This document shows positions 24,041-34,179 of a stretch of 64,000 bases of DNA, one piece after another (position 1 is the first letter of the stretch; each line of letters opens with the position of its first letter). A program made the translations under genes and the position numbers. The DNA comes from Metaclostridioides mangenotii. Lineage in GTDB: Bacteria > Bacillota > Clostridia > Peptostreptococcales > Peptostreptococcaceae. The notes under the pieces are model-generated. The model was not told the origin of the DNA. It worked only from the letters and a program-made list of their open reading frames with translations, and made no database searches. The stretch covers positions 110,952-174,951 of the forward strand of contig NZ_JAGGJX010000006.1 in NCBI RefSeq assembly GCF_017873185.1, given 5' to 3'.

Positions 24041-24757
24041 ATGGTAAATGGTAAAGATAAACTTATAGCTGCAATTGACACTGACGACTTCGATATAGCT
24101 AAAAATATGATAGACAGTTTAGAGGACAGTGTAGATATATTTAAAGTAGGGCTTGAGCAATATCTAACTACTAGAGGTAGAGTTGTAGACTATTTAAAAG
24201 AGAAAAATAAAAAAATATTCTTAGACCTTAAGTTTCACGATATACCTAACACTATGCAAAGTGCTGTTAGAGCAGGGGTTAGAGACAAGGTATGGATGAT
24301 GACAATTCACGTATCTGACCTAGAAGGAATGAGACAGTGTGCTAAAGCAGCAAAAGAAGAAGCTGAAAAATTAAATATAGAAAAACCTATAATAGTTGGA
24401 GTAACGGTTCTTACTTCACTTAGCGACCAAGATTTAAAAGATATAGGATGTAACTTAGGAGCAGAGGAATTAGCTATTAAGAGAGCGAAGTTAGCTAAAG
24501 AAGCTGGAATTGATGGAGTAGTATGCTCAGCACAAGAGGTAGATAAGATTGTAGAAGCTTGTGGAGAAGATTTTATAACAGTTTGCCCGGGAATAAGACC
24601 AAAGGCAGCTGAAGTAGGGGATCAAAAGAGAGTTGTTACTCCAGAAGATGCAATAAGAAGAGGAGCTCGTTATTTAGTGGTTGGAAGACCTATAACTAAG
24701 TCAGAAAACCCAAAGGAATCAGCTATTAACATAGTAAGAGAAATAGAAAATGCTTAG
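24041..24757 (+). CDS. pyrF: Orotidine 5'-phosphate decarboxylase
   Basis: This 238-residue TIM-barrel enzyme has the catalytic LDLKFHDIPNT motif (K and D charged network) and a phosphate-binding GRPIT near the C-terminus. It turns OMP into UMP, the last step of de novo pyrimidine synthesis. The ATG at 24041 follows AGGAGG; an upstream in-frame ATG at 23948 lies in the attenuator. It is first in the pyrF-carA-carB operon under PyrR attenuation, an arrangement that puts pyrimidine and carbamoyl phosphate supply under UMP control. Confidence 0.95.
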   Translation: MVNGKDKLIAAIDTDDFDIAKNMIDSLEDSVDIFKVGLEQYLTTRGRVVDYLKEKNKKIFLDLKFHDIPNTMQSAVRAGVRDKVWMMTIHVSDLEGMRQCAKAAKEEAEKLNIEKPIIVGVTVLTSLSDQDLKDIGCNLGAEELAIKRAKLAKEAGIDGVVCSAQEVDKIVEACGEDFITVCPGIRPKAAEVGDQKRVVTPEDAIRRGARYLVVGRPITKSENPKESAINIVREIENA

Positions 24758-24769
24758 GAGGTAGTTAAT

Positions 24770-25816
24770 ATGAAGGCGAAATTAATTTTACAAGATGGAA
24801 CAGTATTTGAAGGTAAAGCATTTGGATACTTGAAGGATAGTGTAGGAGAAGTAGTATTTAACACTTCAATGATTGGTTATGGTGAAGTATTGACAGATCC
24901 TTCTTACTATGGACAAATAGTAACTATGACTTACCCACTTATAGGTAATTATGGGATAAATTTAGAATCAGTTGAGTCATCAGGGGTTCATGTAAAGGGA
25001 CTTATTGTTAGAGAAAAATGTGACTTTCCAAACAACTTTAGATGTGAAATGGATATAGAGACATACCTAAAACAAAATAAAGTTATAGGATTAGAAGGAA
25101 TAGATACGAGAGCACTTACAAAGATTCTTAGAAATAACGGAAGTATGAAGGGTATAATAACTCTTGAACACGATGGACTGGAAGATATAGAACATAAACT
25201 AGAGCAGTTTTCAAATACAGAAGCAGTTAACACAGTTACTAGAAAAGAAGTTGAGCATATAAGCGGTTCGGGTAAAAAAGTTGCGATAATGGATTATGGA
25301 GTTAAGAGAAATATAATTAGATCATTTGAAAAGCGCGATTGCGATATAACTGTATTTCCAGCCTTGACAAAACCTCATGAAATACTAGATTTAAATCCAG
25401 ATTTAATATTTTTATCAAATGGACCTGGAGATCCAGAAGATTTAGAGGGTGTGATAGAAAATATAAAAGAATTAATAGGCAAAAAACCAATCGCCGGTAT
25501 ATGTTTAGGGCACCAATTATTAGCACTGGCACTTGGAGGAAAGACATCTAAACTTAAGTTTGGACATAGAGGTGGAAACCATCCAGTTAAAGATTTGGAA
25601 GAGGAAAAAGTATTTATTACTTCTCAAAATCACGGATACTATGTTTCAGATGTTCCTAAACAAGTGAAAGTAACTCAGATAAATTTGAATGACAATACTG
25701 TAGAAGGAATGAGACACGAAGAACTTCCAATATACAGTGTGCAGTATCATCCAGAAGCTTGCCCAGGGCCTAAAGACAACGACTATATATTTGACAAGTT
25801 TTTAGACCTTATATAA
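24770..25816 (+). CDS. carA: Carbamoyl-phosphate synthase, small (glutaminase) subunit
   Basis: This 348-residue protein has an N-terminal CPSase small-chain domain and a C-terminal class I glutaminase. The nucleophile cysteine is in GICLGHQ and the catalytic His-Glu in QYHPEA. It provides ammonia from glutamine to CarB. It starts 12 bp after pyrF with AGGAGGT and is followed by carB after 108 bp without a terminator. Confidence 0.97.
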   Translation: MKAKLILQDGTVFEGKAFGYLKDSVGEVVFNTSMIGYGEVLTDPSYYGQIVTMTYPLIGNYGINLESVESSGVHVKGLIVREKCDFPNNFRCEMDIETYLKQNKVIGLEGIDTRALTKILRNNGSMKGIITLEHDGLEDIEHKLEQFSNTEAVNTVTRKEVEHISGSGKKVAIMDYGVKRNIIRSFEKRDCDITVFPALTKPHEILDLNPDLIFLSNGPGDPEDLEGVIENIKELIGKKPIAGICLGHQLLALALGGKTSKLKFGHRGGNHPVKDLEEEKVFITSQNHGYYVSDVPKQVKVTQINLNDNTVEGMRHEELPIYSVQYHPEACPGPKDNDYIFDKFLDLI

Positions 25817-25924
25817 TAGAATTCAGATAAGAGCTTTGATATAAGTAGATTAAATAAGCGTATAGACTTAAATAAAATTTGAGTTAGGACCGATTTAAAA
25901 TTTGTTATGCGGGGAGATAAAATT

Positions 25925-28900
25925 ATGCCTAAATTAAAAGATGTGAAAAAGACTTTAGTACTAGGTTCAGGACCTATTATAATAGGGCAAGCAGCAGAGT
26001 TTGACTACTCTGGAACACAAGCTTGCCAAGCGTTAAAAGAAGAAGGAGTAGAAGTTGTACTTATAAACAGTAACCCAGCTACTATAATGACTGACAAAGA
26101 GGTAGCGGATAAAATATATATAGAGCCATTAACAGTAGAGTTTATTGAAAAGATAATAGAAAAAGAAAAGCCAGACAGTCTACTTGCAGGAATGGGTGGA
26201 CAAACAGGTCTTAACCTTGCAGTTGAGCTACACGAAAAAGGTATACTAAAAAAATACAATGTAAAAGTTTTAGGAACTTCAGTGGAATCTATCAAAAAAG
26301 GTGAAGACAGAGACTTATTCAGAGAGATGATGAAGGAAATAAACCAACCAGTAGTAATCAGTGACATTGTCACAGATTTAGAATCTGGTTTAAAATTTGC
26401 CGATAAGATTGGATATCCAGTAGTAGTTAGACCAGCTTATACATTAGGAGGAACTGGTGGAGGAATCGCAGATACTGAGGAAGAACTGAGAGAGATACTT
26501 CAACACGGACTTCAATTAAGCCCAGTAGGACAGGTACTTCTAGAGAAGAGTATAAAAGGGTGGAAAGAAATAGAATACGAAGTAGTAAGAGATGGAAATG
26601 GAAACTGTATAACAGTTTGTAATATGGAGAACGTAGACCCAGTAGGAGTTCATACTGGAGATAGTATAGTTGTAGCTCCGAGTCAAACTTTAAGTGATGA
26701 AGAGTACCAATTACTTAGAAAAGCATCTATAGATATAATAAATGCTGTAGAAGTAAAAGGTGGATGTAATGTTCAAATAGCACTTAATCCACACAGTTTA
26801 GAGTACGCGATAATAGAAATTAACCCTAGAGTAAGTAGATCATCAGCGCTTGCATCGAAAGCCACAGGATATCCGATAGCGAAAGTTTCTGCAAAGATCG
26901 CGCTAGGTTACACATTGGATGAAATAGAAAATGCAGTAACTAAGAAGACTTACGCTTGTTTCGAACCGACTTTAGACTATGTAGTAGTAAAAATACCAAA
27001 GTGGCCATTTGATAAATTCAGACATGCAAACAGAAAACTTGGAACTAAGATGATGGCGACGGGTGAGATAATGAGTATAGGTAGCAATTTTGAAGCTGCT
27101 ATATTAAAGGGAATAAGATCCCTTGAGACTGGTAAATATTCATTAGTTCACAGAGCTTCTGAAGAGAGAACTATAGAAGAATTAAAACAAAGAGTTGTTG
27201 TTCCAGATGATGAGAGACTATTTGATCTAGCTGAGATGATAAGAAGAGGATACAAGCTAGAGATGATAGAAGAGATAACTGGTGTAGACAAATGGTTTAT
27301 AAATAAATTTAAATGGATAGTAGAGCAAGAAGAGAAATTGAAAGAACTTAAAATAGAAGATTTAGATAAAGATTACCTACTTGAGTTAAAGAAAAAAGGA
27401 TTCTCAGATAAAGGTATTTCAGATTTAATGAAGATAAGCCCAGCGAGACTTTACGAACTTAGAAAACTTTACAGTATAGAGCCAGCTTATAAGATGGTTG
27501 ATACATGTGGAGGAGAGTTTGATGCGCTTTCGCCATATTACTACTCAACTTACGAGCAATATGATGAGGTAGAAGTTAGCGACAAAAAGAAAGTAATAGT
27601 GCTTGGATCAGGACCGATAAGAATAGGTCAAGGAATTGAGTTTGATTACTGCTCAGTTCACTGTATCAAATCTCTTAGGAGACAAGGGATTGAGACTATA
27701 ATAATAAATAACAACCCAGAGACAGTGAGTACAGATTTTGATACTTCAGACAAACTATACTTTGAGCCACTAACAGAAGAAGAAGTACTAAATATAATAG
27801 AAAAAGAAAATCCAGAGGGAGTAATACTTCAATTTGGAGGTCAGACTGCAATAAAGCTTGCAAAGTTCTTAGATGATAAAAATATTAAGATACTTGGTAC
27901 GGATTTTAAAGATATAGATGCAGCAGAAGACAGAGAAAAATTTGATGAACTTCTTGAAAGATTGGATATAAATAGACCAAAGGGAAAAGGTGTTTGGACT
28001 GTAGCAGAAGGTGTTGAAGTTGCTAATGAGCTTAAATACCCAGTGCTAGTTAGACCTTCTTATGTGCTAGGTGGTCAGGGTATGGAGATAACTTACAACC
28101 AAGAGAAATTAGTTCAGTATTTAGAAGACGCGTTTAATAGAGACAGCAAGAACCCAGTGCTAATAGATAAATACCTAACTGGTAGAGAGATAGAAGTAGA
28201 CGCAATATGCGATCAAGAAGATATACTTATACCAGGTATAATGGAGCACTTAGAGAGAGCGGGAGTTCACTCTGGTGACAGTATTACAATGTATCCAAGT
28301 CAAAATATATCTGATGAAATAAAGGCGAAGATACTAGATTATACTAAGAAAATAGCAATTGATCTAAATGTAATAGGGATGGTAAACATCCAGTTTATAG
28401 AATTCCACGGAGAATTATATATAATAGAAGTGAATCCTAGAGCAAGTAGAACAGTTCCATACATCAGTAAAGTTAGTAATGTTCCAATTATAGATATAGC
28501 TACTAAATGTATGTTAGGTGAGAAATTAAAAGACATAGGCTACGGCACAGGAATATATAAAGAGCCAAAATTAGTATCTGTAAAAGTTCCAGTATTCTCT
28601 ATGTCGAAGTTATCGAAGGTTGAAGTCAGTCTTGGACCTGAGATGAAATCTACAGGGGAAGTTCTTGGAGTAGGAGAAAATCTAGAAGAAGCCCTTTACA
28701 AAGGATTTATAGCTGCTGGAAAACACATGTCAGATGAAAGAGGCGTTGTTCTAGCAACTATAAACGAAAATGACAAAGAAGAATTTATAAATATTGCTAA
28801 AGATATGAAGGAACTTGGATATACATTTGTAGCTACAGAAGGTACTGCAAACAGTCTAAAATCTCATGGTATAGAAGCTGAAATAGTAAATAGAGTTGAA

Positions 28901-29131
28901 GAAGCTAGACCAAATATCCTAGATGTAATAAGAAACAAACAAGTAGACTTAGTAATAAATACACCTACCAAAGGTAATGATTCAACGAGAGATGGATTTA
29001 AGATAAGAAGAACAGCAATAGAGTTCTCAACAGAAGTGATGACATCTCTAGACACTCTAAAAGCTATGGTAGGGGTAAGAAAAGAAAAGATTGATGAAGA
29101 GAAGCTAAAAGTTTATAACTTAGGTGAATAA
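25925..29131 (+). CDS. carB: Carbamoyl-phosphate synthase, large subunit
   Basis: This 1,068-residue protein has two homologous ATP-grasp halves (each beginning with a VLGSGPI-type phosphate loop, near residues 13 and 560). A C-terminal MGS-like allosteric domain follows (about 940-1065), where UMP or ornithine bind in homologues. It makes carbamoyl phosphate for pyrimidine and arginine synthesis. The ATG at 25925 has GGGGAG 8 nt upstream; the ATG at 25907 is less well placed. It is the last gene of the operon, with a long terminator stem after it. Confidence 0.97.
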   Translation: MPKLKDVKKTLVLGSGPIIIGQAAEFDYSGTQACQALKEEGVEVVLINSNPATIMTDKEVADKIYIEPLTVEFIEKIIEKEKPDSLLAGMGGQTGLNLAVELHEKGILKKYNVKVLGTSVESIKKGEDRDLFREMMKEINQPVVISDIVTDLESGLKFADKIGYPVVVRPAYTLGGTGGGIADTEEELREILQHGLQLSPVGQVLLEKSIKGWKEIEYEVVRDGNGNCITVCNMENVDPVGVHTGDSIVVAPSQTLSDEEYQLLRKASIDIINAVEVKGGCNVQIALNPHSLEYAIIEINPRVSRSSALASKATGYPIAKVSAKIALGYTLDEIENAVTKKTYACFEPTLDYVVVKIPKWPFDKFRHANRKLGTKMMATGEIMSIGSNFEAAILKGIRSLETGKYSLVHRASEERTIEELKQRVVVPDDERLFDLAEMIRRGYKLEMIEEITGVDKWFINKFKWIVEQEEKLKELKIEDLDKDYLLELKKKGFSDKGISDLMKISPARLYELRKLYSIEPAYKMVDTCGGEFDALSPYYYSTYEQYDEVEVSDKKKVIVLGSGPIRIGQGIEFDYCSVHCIKSLRRQGIETIIINNNPETVSTDFDTSDKLYFEPLTEEEVLNIIEKENPEGVILQFGGQTAIKLAKFLDDKNIKILGTDFKDIDAAEDREKFDELLERLDINRPKGKGVWTVAEGVEVANELKYPVLVRPSYVLGGQGMEITYNQEKLVQYLEDAFNRDSKNPVLIDKYLTGREIEVDAICDQEDILIPGIMEHLERAGVHSGDSITMYPSQNISDEIKAKILDYTKKIAIDLNVIGMVNIQFIEFHGELYIIEVNPRASRTVPYISKVSNVPIIDIATKCMLGEKLKDIGYGTGIYKEPKLVSVKVPVFSMSKLSKVEVSLGPEMKSTGEVLGVGENLEEALYKGFIAAGKHMSDERGVVLATINENDKEEFINIAKDMKELGYTFVATEGTANSLKSHGIEAEIVNRVEEARPNILDVIRNKQVDLVINTPTKGNDSTRDGFKIRRTAIEFSTEVMTSLDTLKAMVGVRKEKIDEEKLKVYNLGE

Positions 29132-29235
29132 AATATAATAAGCTAGATGTAATATATACCTAGATATTATACAAGGTCAGATATTAGTAGGATTTAATAT
29201 TTAGAGTTTAAAACAATAGAATATAATGCAAAAGT

Positions 29236-29308
29236 AAAACTGGAAATACGTTTATTGAAAAAAGAGCAAATTATTTTGAAATTTCAATAAAGTTTTTCCA
29301 GTTTTTTA
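29236..29308 (+). terminator. Terminator of carB operon
   Basis: AAAACTGGA and TTTATTGAAA on the left pair with TTTCAATAAA and TTCCAGTTTT on the right. The result is a long, interrupted stem followed by a T-run. Confidence 0.9.
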
Positions 29309-29348
29309 TTTACAGTATTATTTAAGTAAATATTTTAATTATTAAAAA

Positions 29349-30044
29349 TTAAAAAGCGCAGAATAGTCGGGGATTAATGTCAGTTGCAAAATCGGCATAT
29401 TTCATTTTAAACTTAGGTATGCCAAATTCTTTTGGTGCTATTTCATCGACCCCAAAGTAGATTACTACACCGTCAAAAGTTAAATAAAATGCTTGTTCGG
29501 TAGGGATTTCAAAATCATCAAGTGCATAATACCAACTTACATTTTCGTTAATTGTAGATTTTATGTACTCAGATACAAGATTTATATAATCTACATTCGT
29601 GTTAAAAACATCTGCTAGAGTAAGTTCTCTCCCTGTAATTAGATCGACATTGTAATTACTTAGTGTATTGTACAAAACACCGATAGAACGCGCTTGACCT
29701 TTTAAATCAAGTATACAACTCAGTATTGAATTCATATTGAAAGTTACTGCATAAGTTGAAGTCACATCAAAACGTGTTGGACTTTGTGAATTATTTTCAG
29801 CTACTTTATTATAATTAGCAGCCTCCATTGAAATAGATTCCTTGTAGTAATTTACAGATTTTTCTATAGCACTACTGACATTCCTTAAAACTGCTGGATT
29901 TCCTCCATTTGGTTGACCTGCAATATTAAACAATGATGGATACTGCATGTCAAAGGAAAAGAAACCTTCCCTTCCGAAGTCTTCATTAAATCTGACGTAC
30001 AAAATATTATGGCTACAATTTCCAGTGGCGCGATTATTTATCAT
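29349..30044 (-). CDS. DUF3298 (RsiV C-terminal-like) protein
   Basis: This 231-residue protein carries a DUF4163-like N-terminal half and a DUF3298 C-terminal domain, recognisable from LTLADVF and FYLTFDGVVIYFGVDEIAP...GIPKFKM. In RsiV this domain is extracellular and binds lysozyme. Here there is no signal peptide or membrane helix, so the protein appears cytosolic or is released by another route. AGAGGAG precedes the ATG. It is monocistronic and divergent from the methyltransferase gene. Its role is unknown. Confidence 0.7.
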   Translation of the reverse strand: MINNRATGNCSHNILYVRFNEDFGREGFFSFDMQYPSLFNIAGQPNGGNPAVLRNVSSAIEKSVNYYKESISMEAANYNKVAENNSQSPTRFDVTSTYAVTFNMNSILSCILDLKGQARSIGVLYNTLSNYNVDLITGRELTLADVFNTNVDYINLVSEYIKSTINENVSWYYALDDFEIPTEQAFYLTFDGVVIYFGVDEIAPKEFGIPKFKMKYADFATDINPRLFCAF

Positions 30045-30181
30045 ACAAATGCTCCTCTCTACATAAATTTAAGCTATAATAGAGTATGAATTAAGATGCG
30101 ATAGTGTTAATAAAAAGAACATAAATCTTATAAGATTATGGTATAATACTGAATATTAGATGTATTATACAGGAGGAAGAA

Positions 30182-31054
30182 ATGTTATTACTTGCAGATA
30201 AATGGAAAGATTATGAACTTATAGATATGGGAAATGGAGAAAAGCTTGAACGCTGGGGGCAGTATGTGCTTAGAAGACCAGATCCTCAAGTAGTGTGGCC
30301 TATGGAAACTGAGTGGGCTCTATGGAAAAGCCCTCATGGGCACTACCACAGAAGCAACAAAGGTGGTGGAGAATGGGAACATAAAAAGAAGTATCCTGAG
30401 CAATGGACAATAAATTACAAAGCTTTAAAGTTCCATATAAAGCCGACTGGATTTAAACATACAGGTCTTTTCCCAGAGCAAGCGGCAAATTGGGATTGGA
30501 TGATGGAAAAGATAAAGGGAGCAAATAGACCGATTAAAGTCTTAAACTTATTTGCATATACAGGTGGAGCTACAGTTGCATGCTCATACGCAGGAGCTGA
30601 AGTTTGTCATGTCGATGCTGCCAAGGGAATGGTAAACTGGGCTAAAGACAATATAGAGTTAACTGGACTTAAATCTAGACCAGTTAGATTTATTGTAGAT
30701 GATGTAGTAAAATTCGTTGAAAGAGAGATTAGAAGAGGTAAGAAGTACGATGCTATAATAATGGATCCTCCTTCTTATGGGCGAGGTCCAAAAGGTGAAG
30801 TTTGGCAAATAGAGGAGAAACTATTTAGTTTTGTTGAGCTTTGCATGGGAGTTCTTTCTGATGATCCTCTGTTTTTCTTAATAAACTCTTATACTACAGG
30901 TTTTTCTCCTATAGTTCTTGAAAATGTGTTATCTACAACTGTAGGGAAGCAAGTAAATGGTGGGAAAATATACGGAGGAGAGCTTGGAATACCTGCATCT
31001 AGAGACGGAAAAATACTGCCATGTGGAATATTTGGAAGATGGGAGAGCGTATAG
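30182..31054 (+). CDS. Class I SAM-dependent rRNA methyltransferase (RlmI/RlmK-like)
   Basis: This 290-residue protein has a Rossmann methyltransferase core: motif I LNLFAYTGGATVACSYAGA near 120, an acidic VDAAKGMV, and the catalytic-site MDPPSYGRG near 197. It lacks an N-terminal PUA domain, as in the short PF10672-type family. Related enzymes methylate cytosines or guanines of 23S rRNA; the target here is inferred. AGGAGG lies upstream. Its stop overlaps the GTG start of the following pseudouridine synthase by one base, so two RNA-modifying enzymes are coupled. Confidence 0.8.
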   Translation: MLLLADKWKDYELIDMGNGEKLERWGQYVLRRPDPQVVWPMETEWALWKSPHGHYHRSNKGGGEWEHKKKYPEQWTINYKALKFHIKPTGFKHTGLFPEQAANWDWMMEKIKGANRPIKVLNLFAYTGGATVACSYAGAEVCHVDAAKGMVNWAKDNIELTGLKSRPVRFIVDDVVKFVEREIRRGKKYDAIIMDPPSYGRGPKGEVWQIEEKLFSFVELCMGVLSDDPLFFLINSYTTGFSPIVLENVLSTTVGKQVNGGKIYGGELGIPASRDGKILPCGIFGRWESV

Positions 31055-31719
31055 TGGTCAAAGTTATATACGAAGACAACCATCTTTTGGTAGTAGAAAA
31101 GCCAGTAAACATACTATCTCAATCTGATCAGACCAATGATAAAGATATGGTAAATTTACTTAAAAAATATTTGAAAGATAAATACAATAAACCAGGCAAT
31201 GTCTTTGTCGGGCTTGTTCACAGACTTGATAGACCAGTTGGAGGGGTGATGGTGTTTGCCAAGACTTCTAAAGCGGCGTCGAGGTTATCGGAGCAAGTGA
31301 GAAATAAAACATTTAAAAAGACTTACAGAGCTGTCGTGCATGGCAGTTTTAACAAGGAAAACGATATATACAAAGATTTCCTATATAAAAATAAAAAGAC
31401 AAATATGGTCAGTGTAGTAAATAAAGATCATAAAGAAGCTAAAAACGCAGAATTAAGCTTTGAATTATTATCTAGTAAATATAATTTAAATTTTGTAGAA
31501 ATTAATCTAAAAACTGGAAGATCTCATCAAATCAGAGTACAGTTTGCTAGTAGAAATCATCCGTTATTTGGCGATCAGAGATATGGACAAGAAGTCAATA
31601 AAGTAGGGCAACAGTTAGCATTATGGTCACAAAAAATAGAGATAGTTCACCCAACTACAAAAGAAAAGATGGAATTTGAATCTTTAGAACCCGATGAATA
31701 TCCATGGAATTTATTTTAA
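31054..31719 (+). CDS. RluA-family RNA pseudouridine synthase
   Basis: This 221-residue enzyme has the RluA catalytic motif GLVHRLDRPVGG (catalytic Asp in RLD) and the later GRSHQIRVQFA motif. It has no S4 domain, unlike RluD. It isomerises uridine to pseudouridine in rRNA or tRNA; the exact site is unknown. The GTG at 31054 has GGGAGAG 6 nt upstream and overlaps the previous stop codon; an ATG at 31021 is embedded in the preceding gene. A MerR-family gene follows after 20 bp. Confidence 0.85.
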   Translation: MVKVIYEDNHLLVVEKPVNILSQSDQTNDKDMVNLLKKYLKDKYNKPGNVFVGLVHRLDRPVGGVMVFAKTSKAASRLSEQVRNKTFKKTYRAVVHGSFNKENDIYKDFLYKNKKTNMVSVVNKDHKEAKNAELSFELLSSKYNLNFVEINLKTGRSHQIRVQFASRNHPLFGDQRYGQEVNKVGQQLALWSQKIEIVHPTTKEKMEFESLEPDEYPWNLF

Positions 31720-31739
31720 TATGATTGAGGGTGGATCAC

Positions 31740-32597
31740 ATGATTAAATACTTATCTATAGGCGAAATGGCAAGACTTCATAAAATCAGCATTCAGACAC
31801 TTAGATACTACGATCAAATAGATTTATTTAAGCCAGTACATGTCGATTTCGATAGTGGTTATAGGTATTATTCTATAGATCAATTCTCACAGCTTGATTT
31901 GATTAAGTATTTAAAATATCTCGGAATGTCGCTTAAAGAGATTAAGCTAAATCTAGACAACAGCAATGAAGAAATACTTAAACTACTAAACAGTAAAATA
32001 GGATTGGTTGAAGATAAAATAAAAGAGTTGGAGCTTATTAAGAAAGTTTTAAGTTCTAAAAAAGATACTATCGAAAAAGGTTTTAAATCCGATGAAGTCG
32101 GTAAAATTGTAAGAAAGCATATAACTAAAAGAAGTATTCTATCTATTAGCTATGAAGAAGGGCTTACTCACGAAGAAACTTTAGAGCTGTCGAGAAGACA
32201 GATCGCTAATATTTTAGAAGAAAATATATCAGTTTTCTATGGGGGAGTAAGTGGGCTTATATCTATAGATAATTTTCTAAAAAAAGAGAAAGTAAACTAT
32301 GAAAACAGCTTTGTGACAGTTGAAAGAGATTTATTTAATGAAAAATCACAAAAGTACATTTCAGAGATTTCTTCTGGAGACTTTATTTGTATGACATATA
32401 AAGGAGACTATAGTGGAAACTATGAGCCTATAAAAAAACTTGTAGATTACGTAGAGTACAAGAGAATACCTGTAGAGGATTATATTTATGAAATTCCAAT
32501 AATAGATCCTTTATCTGTCAGTGAAAAGGATGATTTATTAACTGAAATACAAATACAGGTTAAAAAGAGAGAAATAGATACTAGATGTCTAGTATAA
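31740..32597 (+). CDS. MerR-family regulator with GyrI-like effector domain (second copy)
   Basis: This 285-residue regulator has the MerR helix-turn-helix IGEMARLHKISIQTLRYYDQIDLF, a coiled coil (about 75-115) and a C-terminal effector domain ending LTEIQIQVKK. It resembles the protein encoded at 6024 in layout and tail. The ATG at 31740 follows GAGGGTGG. A MerR-type promoter occurs at 33984-34014, 1.4 kb downstream, and is a plausible target; regulation of its own neighbours is an alternative. It ends at a clear terminator. Confidence 0.85.
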   Translation: MIKYLSIGEMARLHKISIQTLRYYDQIDLFKPVHVDFDSGYRYYSIDQFSQLDLIKYLKYLGMSLKEIKLNLDNSNEEILKLLNSKIGLVEDKIKELELIKKVLSSKKDTIEKGFKSDEVGKIVRKHITKRSILSISYEEGLTHEETLELSRRQIANILEENISVFYGGVSGLISIDNFLKKEKVNYENSFVTVERDLFNEKSQKYISEISSGDFICMTYKGDYSGNYEPIKKLVDYVEYKRIPVEDYIYEIPIIDPLSVSEKDDLLTEIQIQVKKREIDTRCLV

Positions 32598-32605
32598 ACT
32601 TGTAA

Positions 32606-32646
32606 AAAAAGGAGCATCTCGGAAGTTGAGATACTCCCTTTTTAAT
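32606..32646 (+). terminator. Terminator after the second MerR gene
   Basis: AAAAAGGAG-ATCTC pairs with GAGAT-CTCCCTTTT, each arm with a one-base bulge, followed by T residues. Confidence 0.85.
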
Positions 32647-32717
32647 TTACAAAACAGTATTTATTAATCTAACTATATTAATTTAGTTTTTGAAACGTCG
32701 ACTTTAATAATTTGCAG

Positions 32718-32736
32718 ATGTTCTTAGTAAGAACAT
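32718..32736. promoter_or_regulatory. 9-1-9 palindrome upstream of the beta-propeller gene
   Basis: ATGTTCTTA, one base, then TAAGAACAT form a perfect dyad about 70 bp before the gene start. The geometry is that of a dimeric repressor site; the regulator is unknown. Confidence 0.4.
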
Positions 32737-32808
32737 ATACATTCACTTTACATAAAATAAATATTAGTTAAATATTTATTTGGTTACTTCGATAGGAGGT
32801 TGTTATCA

Positions 32809-33768
32809 GTGAATGATTGCGAATTGAAGTGTGATATCGAGAATGGGTGTAAAAGTGAAAGAGGCAATATTTATATTTCTGGACTTGGAATAGAGTCATC
32901 TAAAGGAGTTATTTCAGTAGTAGACGGCGTAAATCACAATATAATTGAAAAGATAAAAGTTTCATCAGATGTCAGAGGTATTGATGTAAACAATTATACT
33001 AAGTTTGTTTATGCTGCAAATATTACCGGAAATAATGTGTTAGTAATTGATTCAAAGAGCAATAAAGTTGTAAAAAAAATCGATGTTGGAGACTCACCTT
33101 TCTTTGTTAGGGTAAATCCCAATACAAATCTTGTATATGTAGCTAACAGAGGTTCGAGATTTGTGTCTGTTATAGATGGGATAACTAATAAAGTAATAAA
33201 GAATATTAAGACTCCGAAAGCAAGCTTGCAAGCTAAAATAGATATAAATTTAAATACAAACACAATATATATTTCGAACAATGGATCTAATAATATTACT
33301 GTTATAGATGGGATTTCAAATTCGGTAATTGGATATGTAGATGTAGACTCAGCGCCATCGGGAATTGCTGTGAATCCTAATAACAATAAATTATACATTG
33401 GGTACAATTCGTCTAGCACAGATTATATTACAGTGTTAGACGGAGAAAGCAATAAAATTATAGATAAAGTTGTCGTTGACAAAAGACCCCAGTTTTTACG
33501 AGTTAATCCAGCTACTAATCTTGTATATGTATCAAATGCCACAAGCGGAACGGTATCGGTTATTGATGGGGTGTTGGATAAAGTTATAAGATCTATCAGG
33601 GTAGGGGTAGCACCTTATGATATAGCTTTAGATGTTCATAGAAACATCATATATGTAGCTAATTATAGTTCGGGAGATATTTCAGTTATTAGAGGAAGTG
33701 ATAATGCTGTAATGGAAACCATATCTCCTGATATTTGTGGAACTTGGGGAGTTGGTGTTATAGAATAA
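32809..33768 (+). CDS. YVTN-type beta-propeller repeat protein
   Basis: This 319-residue protein consists of about seven repeats of roughly 42 residues. Each has the pattern VNPNTNLVYVAN...VSVIDG.TNKVI, the YVTN signature, and they form a closed seven-bladed propeller. Unlike surface-layer relatives, it has no signal peptide, so it is probably cytosolic or carried out by another route. The N-terminus has three cysteines (CELKCDIENGC). The GTG at 32809 lies 8 nt after AGGAGGT. It is monocistronic. A binding or scaffold role is likely; no enzymatic motif is visible. Confidence 0.75.
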   Translation: MNDCELKCDIENGCKSERGNIYISGLGIESSKGVISVVDGVNHNIIEKIKVSSDVRGIDVNNYTKFVYAANITGNNVLVIDSKSNKVVKKIDVGDSPFFVRVNPNTNLVYVANRGSRFVSVIDGITNKVIKNIKTPKASLQAKIDINLNTNTIYISNNGSNNITVIDGISNSVIGYVDVDSAPSGIAVNPNNNKLYIGYNSSSTDYITVLDGESNKIIDKVVVDKRPQFLRVNPATNLVYVSNATSGTVSVIDGVLDKVIRSIRVGVAPYDIALDVHRNIIYVANYSSGDISVIRGSDNAVMETISPDICGTWGVGVIE

Positions 33769-33798
33769 AAAATAAAACTTAATTATCATAAATGTAAA

Positions 33799-33875
33799 TA
33801 AGACAGTATGAAGGTAAATTGAAATTATGTAGACATCCGATAATATGGATTAAACGTACCTGTACTGTCTTAAAT
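33799..33875 (+). terminator. Terminator of the beta-propeller gene
   Basis: TAAGACAGTA at 33799 pairs with TACTGTCTTA near 33863, and AGGTA pairs with TACCT inside. The loop is about 40 nt and T-rich sequence follows. The rest of the 411-bp gap to 34180 holds a MerR-type promoter and no ORF. Confidence 0.6.
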
Positions 33876-33983
33876 TTTGTCTAGAATAGAAAAACTCTAT
33901 TGTTGATATAGAATTTTAATACATATGATGGAAAAAAATATAAAAATACCATTAAATTATAAAAATATTATACAAAAAAGAGA

Positions 33984-34014
33984 TTGACTCTATAGTAACT
34001 ATAGAGTTTATAAT
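33984..34014 (+). promoter_or_regulatory. MerR-type promoter with 19-bp spacer upstream of the PLP enzyme gene
   Basis: TTGACT (33984-33989) and TATAAT (34009-34014) are separated by exactly 19 bp. The dyad CTCTATAG-TAA-CTATAGAG (33988-34006) occupies the spacer in the same register as the site at 6895. It should be activated by a MerR-family protein; the GyrI-type MerR encoded at 31740 or 6024 is a candidate. Confidence 0.7.
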
Positions 34015-34179
34015 ATATTATAACACAGGGAAAAAAGTATTTATATGTCGAATGAATAAAATATATTTGCAGAATAAGTTCTCAGAATATGGTATTTTTT
34101 TGCAAAATGGATTTTATATATAAAGTTAAGAAATACTAATTGTGAAAACGATATTTATTAATAGCATGGAGGAATGGAA

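Noticed and set aside
32718..32736. LexA (SOS) box
   Set aside because: The dyad is GTTC-N7-GAAC, the inverse of the GAAC-N4-GTTC arrangement of Gram-positive LexA sites.
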